Positions 62,836 through 64,000 of a stretch of 64,000 nucleotides of DNA are shown in pieces (position 1 is the stretch's first letter; every line of letters starts with the position of its first letter). The translations under genes and the position numbers were made by a program. A model generated the notes under the pieces. It saw only the letters and a list, made by a program, of their open reading frames with translations. It had not been told where the DNA came from and searched no databases. The stretch is from Bacillus sp. FJAT-45037 (GTDB taxonomy: Bacteria; Bacillota; Bacilli; Bacillales; Bacillaceae_D): assembly GCF_002797325.1 (NCBI RefSeq), contig NZ_KZ454938.1:105322-169321 (forward strand), in the 5' to 3' direction.

Positions 62836-64000
62836 ATGAATACATTTCTTAAAGGGGCCATTTTATTAATTCTTGTTGCATTTATTGGAGAATGCTTAGA
62901 ATTTTTGATTAATATGATCTTAGCGCGAGAGCTTGGCGAAGAAGGCCTCGGCATGTATATGTCTATCTTACCTACAGTAATGTTTGTCGTTGTAATTGCC
63001 AGTTTAGAGTTGCCAATTTCGATATCTAAATTTGTTGCTGAAAAAGAACCGATCTTCCACCGAAATATGCTTCATCATGCGATCCGATTTGCTATGTTCA
63101 GTACGATTCTTTTTGTCGTTATTGCTTTTGTCATTTTACCTGTGATTCCGGTGTTTGATCGGTATCACCCGGCCACTCCTTTTTTGTTTATAGTATTGAT
63201 CCCGATTATTGCCTTTTCCTCTGTAGCTAGAGGATATTTCATGGGCGCACAGGACATGAGTAAGATCGCTATTGCTAACTTTCTAAGACGAGCAGGGCAC
63301 TTGCTATTACTTGTCTTCGTATTTACCGTCTTTTCATTTGACTTAGAAACAGCAATTTTTGTATCTCTTAGTACGTTAATTATTACGGAAATGGTCGTTT
63401 TACTTTATTTGATGGTCGCGTTCTATTGGAAAATGAATGAATTAAAACGACATCCTCAAGCGAAAGTTCCAGGGAAAAACGTAAGAAGAACGCTTCTGCA
63501 AGTCTCATTGCCAACCACAGGCTTAAGGATCTTTCATGCCGCCTCTTTTGCAGTAAAACCATTTCTCATCAAAACGGCGTTAGTGCGTGGGGGGATGGTC
63601 GATACGATGGCGATGATTCAATATGGTAAGCTTGCCGGAGTAGCGTTTACGATTGGCTTTTTCCCAGCATTCATCGCGCATTCTTTGTTAATCGTGTTAA
63701 TCCCGGCAGTCTCAGAATCCTATGCAAAAGGAGATATCAAACGTCTTCAAAAGCTATTACGACGAGTGATGTTTACCACGTTTGCTTATGGATTTCCTGC
63801 GGTTTACATTTTTTATTTTTACGCAGAGCCCCTAACAAGTCTGTTCTTTGATCAATCGCCTGCTGCCGGTTATTTGCAATTGCTCGTACCGTATTTCTTA
63901 TTTCATTATTTTGTTATGCCGATGCAGGCGTATTTAATTGGTCTTGGTTTAGTGAAAGAAGCATTTTGGCACGCTGTTTGGGCAACGACGATATCTTTTA
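62836..64000 (+). CDS. Polysaccharide flippase-like sporulation protein (YkvU/SpoVB family, 3' partial)
   Basis: The frame opens at ATG 62836 behind GGGAGTGGGG and stays open to the window end, giving 388 residues without a stop. It has many membrane helices in the MATE/MOP (MurJ-like) arrangement. The N-terminal MNTFLKGAILLILVAFIGE, LARELGEEGLGMYMSILP and ASLELPISISKFVAE match the SpoVB/YtgP/YkvU family of lipid-linked oligosaccharide flippases, and the start looks most like YkvU. YkvU is made during sporulation in the mother cell and linked to cortex formation in B. subtilis. About 50-60 residues are probably missing. SpoVB itself is the main alternative. Confidence 0.85.
   Translation, partial: MNTFLKGAILLILVAFIGECLEFLINMILARELGEEGLGMYMSILPTVMFVVVIASLELPISISKFVAEKEPIFHRNMLHHAIRFAMFSTILFVVIAFVILPVIPVFDRYHPATPFLFIVLIPIIAFSSVARGYFMGAQDMSKIAIANFLRRAGHLLLLVFVFTVFSFDLETAIFVSLSTLIITEMVVLLYLMVAFYWKMNELKRHPQAKVPGKNVRRTLLQVSLPTTGLRIFHAASFAVKPFLIKTALVRGGMVDTMAMIQYGKLAGVAFTIGFFPAFIAHSLLIVLIPAVSESYAKGDIKRLQKLLRRVMFTTFAYGFPAVYIFYFYAEPLTSLFFDQSPAAGYLQLLVPYFLFHYFVMPMQAYLIGLGLVKEAFWHAVWATTISF

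Overview
The window reads as chromosome of a low-to-moderate GC, spore-forming member of the Bacillaceae, probably an environmental or alkaliphilic relative of Bacillus. The evidence is AGGAGG-type ribosome binding sites with many TTG and GTG starts, a gene run matching the B. subtilis opuE-gatCAB-dgkB-yefA neighbourhood, DesK/DesR, KipI/KipA-type and KinB-like proteins, GlpP, and a SpoVB/YkvU-type flippase. I see no rRNA, tRNA, CRISPR array, prophage or insertion sequence.

Layout. 0-1.6 kb: end of a nucleoside ABC transporter operon (nupP partial, nupQ). 2-7.1 kb: a 35-codon membrane peptide coupled to a Na+/proline symporter, then gatCAB. 7.1-12 kb: dgkB, a 21-bp tandem repeat, the rRNA methyltransferase rlmD (rlmCD) with an overlapping 62-codon gene, and glnS on the minus strand. 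A GlnRS next to GatCAB is noteworthy. 12.3-18 kb: a VCBS-like protein, the desaturase des with its cold-sensing pair desK/desR, and selO. 18-26 kb: a Gfo/Idh/MocA oxidoreductase, the fructose operon fruR-fruK-fruA behind operator-like repeats and a cre-like site, a formylglycine-type sulfatase and a nitroreductase.

26.1-32.1 kb is the most unusual part. A minus-strand operon of three prepilin-like proteins, the last carrying a large beta-helix domain, diverges from a PhnD-type lipoprotein paired with a membrane dCache-HAMP-GGDEF-EAL protein. This resembles a surface structure next to a ligand-sensing c-di-GMP switch. Two more GGDEF proteins (36.8 and 47.7 kb) and two chemoreceptors (32.1 and 45.2 kb) lie within the next 20 kb, mixed with a TraB-family protein, a tandem P-loop ATPase, an alpha/beta hydrolase, the 5-oxoprolinase operon pxpB-pxpC-(NRAMP-like)-pxpA, glutaminase and an MFS transporter.

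50.4-64 kb: the tryptophan-to-anthranilate operon kynU-kynB-kynA, a divergent heterodimeric ABC exporter, a KinB-like sensor kinase, an RluF-type pseudouridine synthase, glpK with a long attenuator-like terminator in its leader and the antiterminator gene glpP downstream, an EamA transporter whose leader also holds a terminator, and the start of a ykvU/spoVB-like gene that runs off the window. Genes are dense, and most transcription units end in clear intrinsic terminators.
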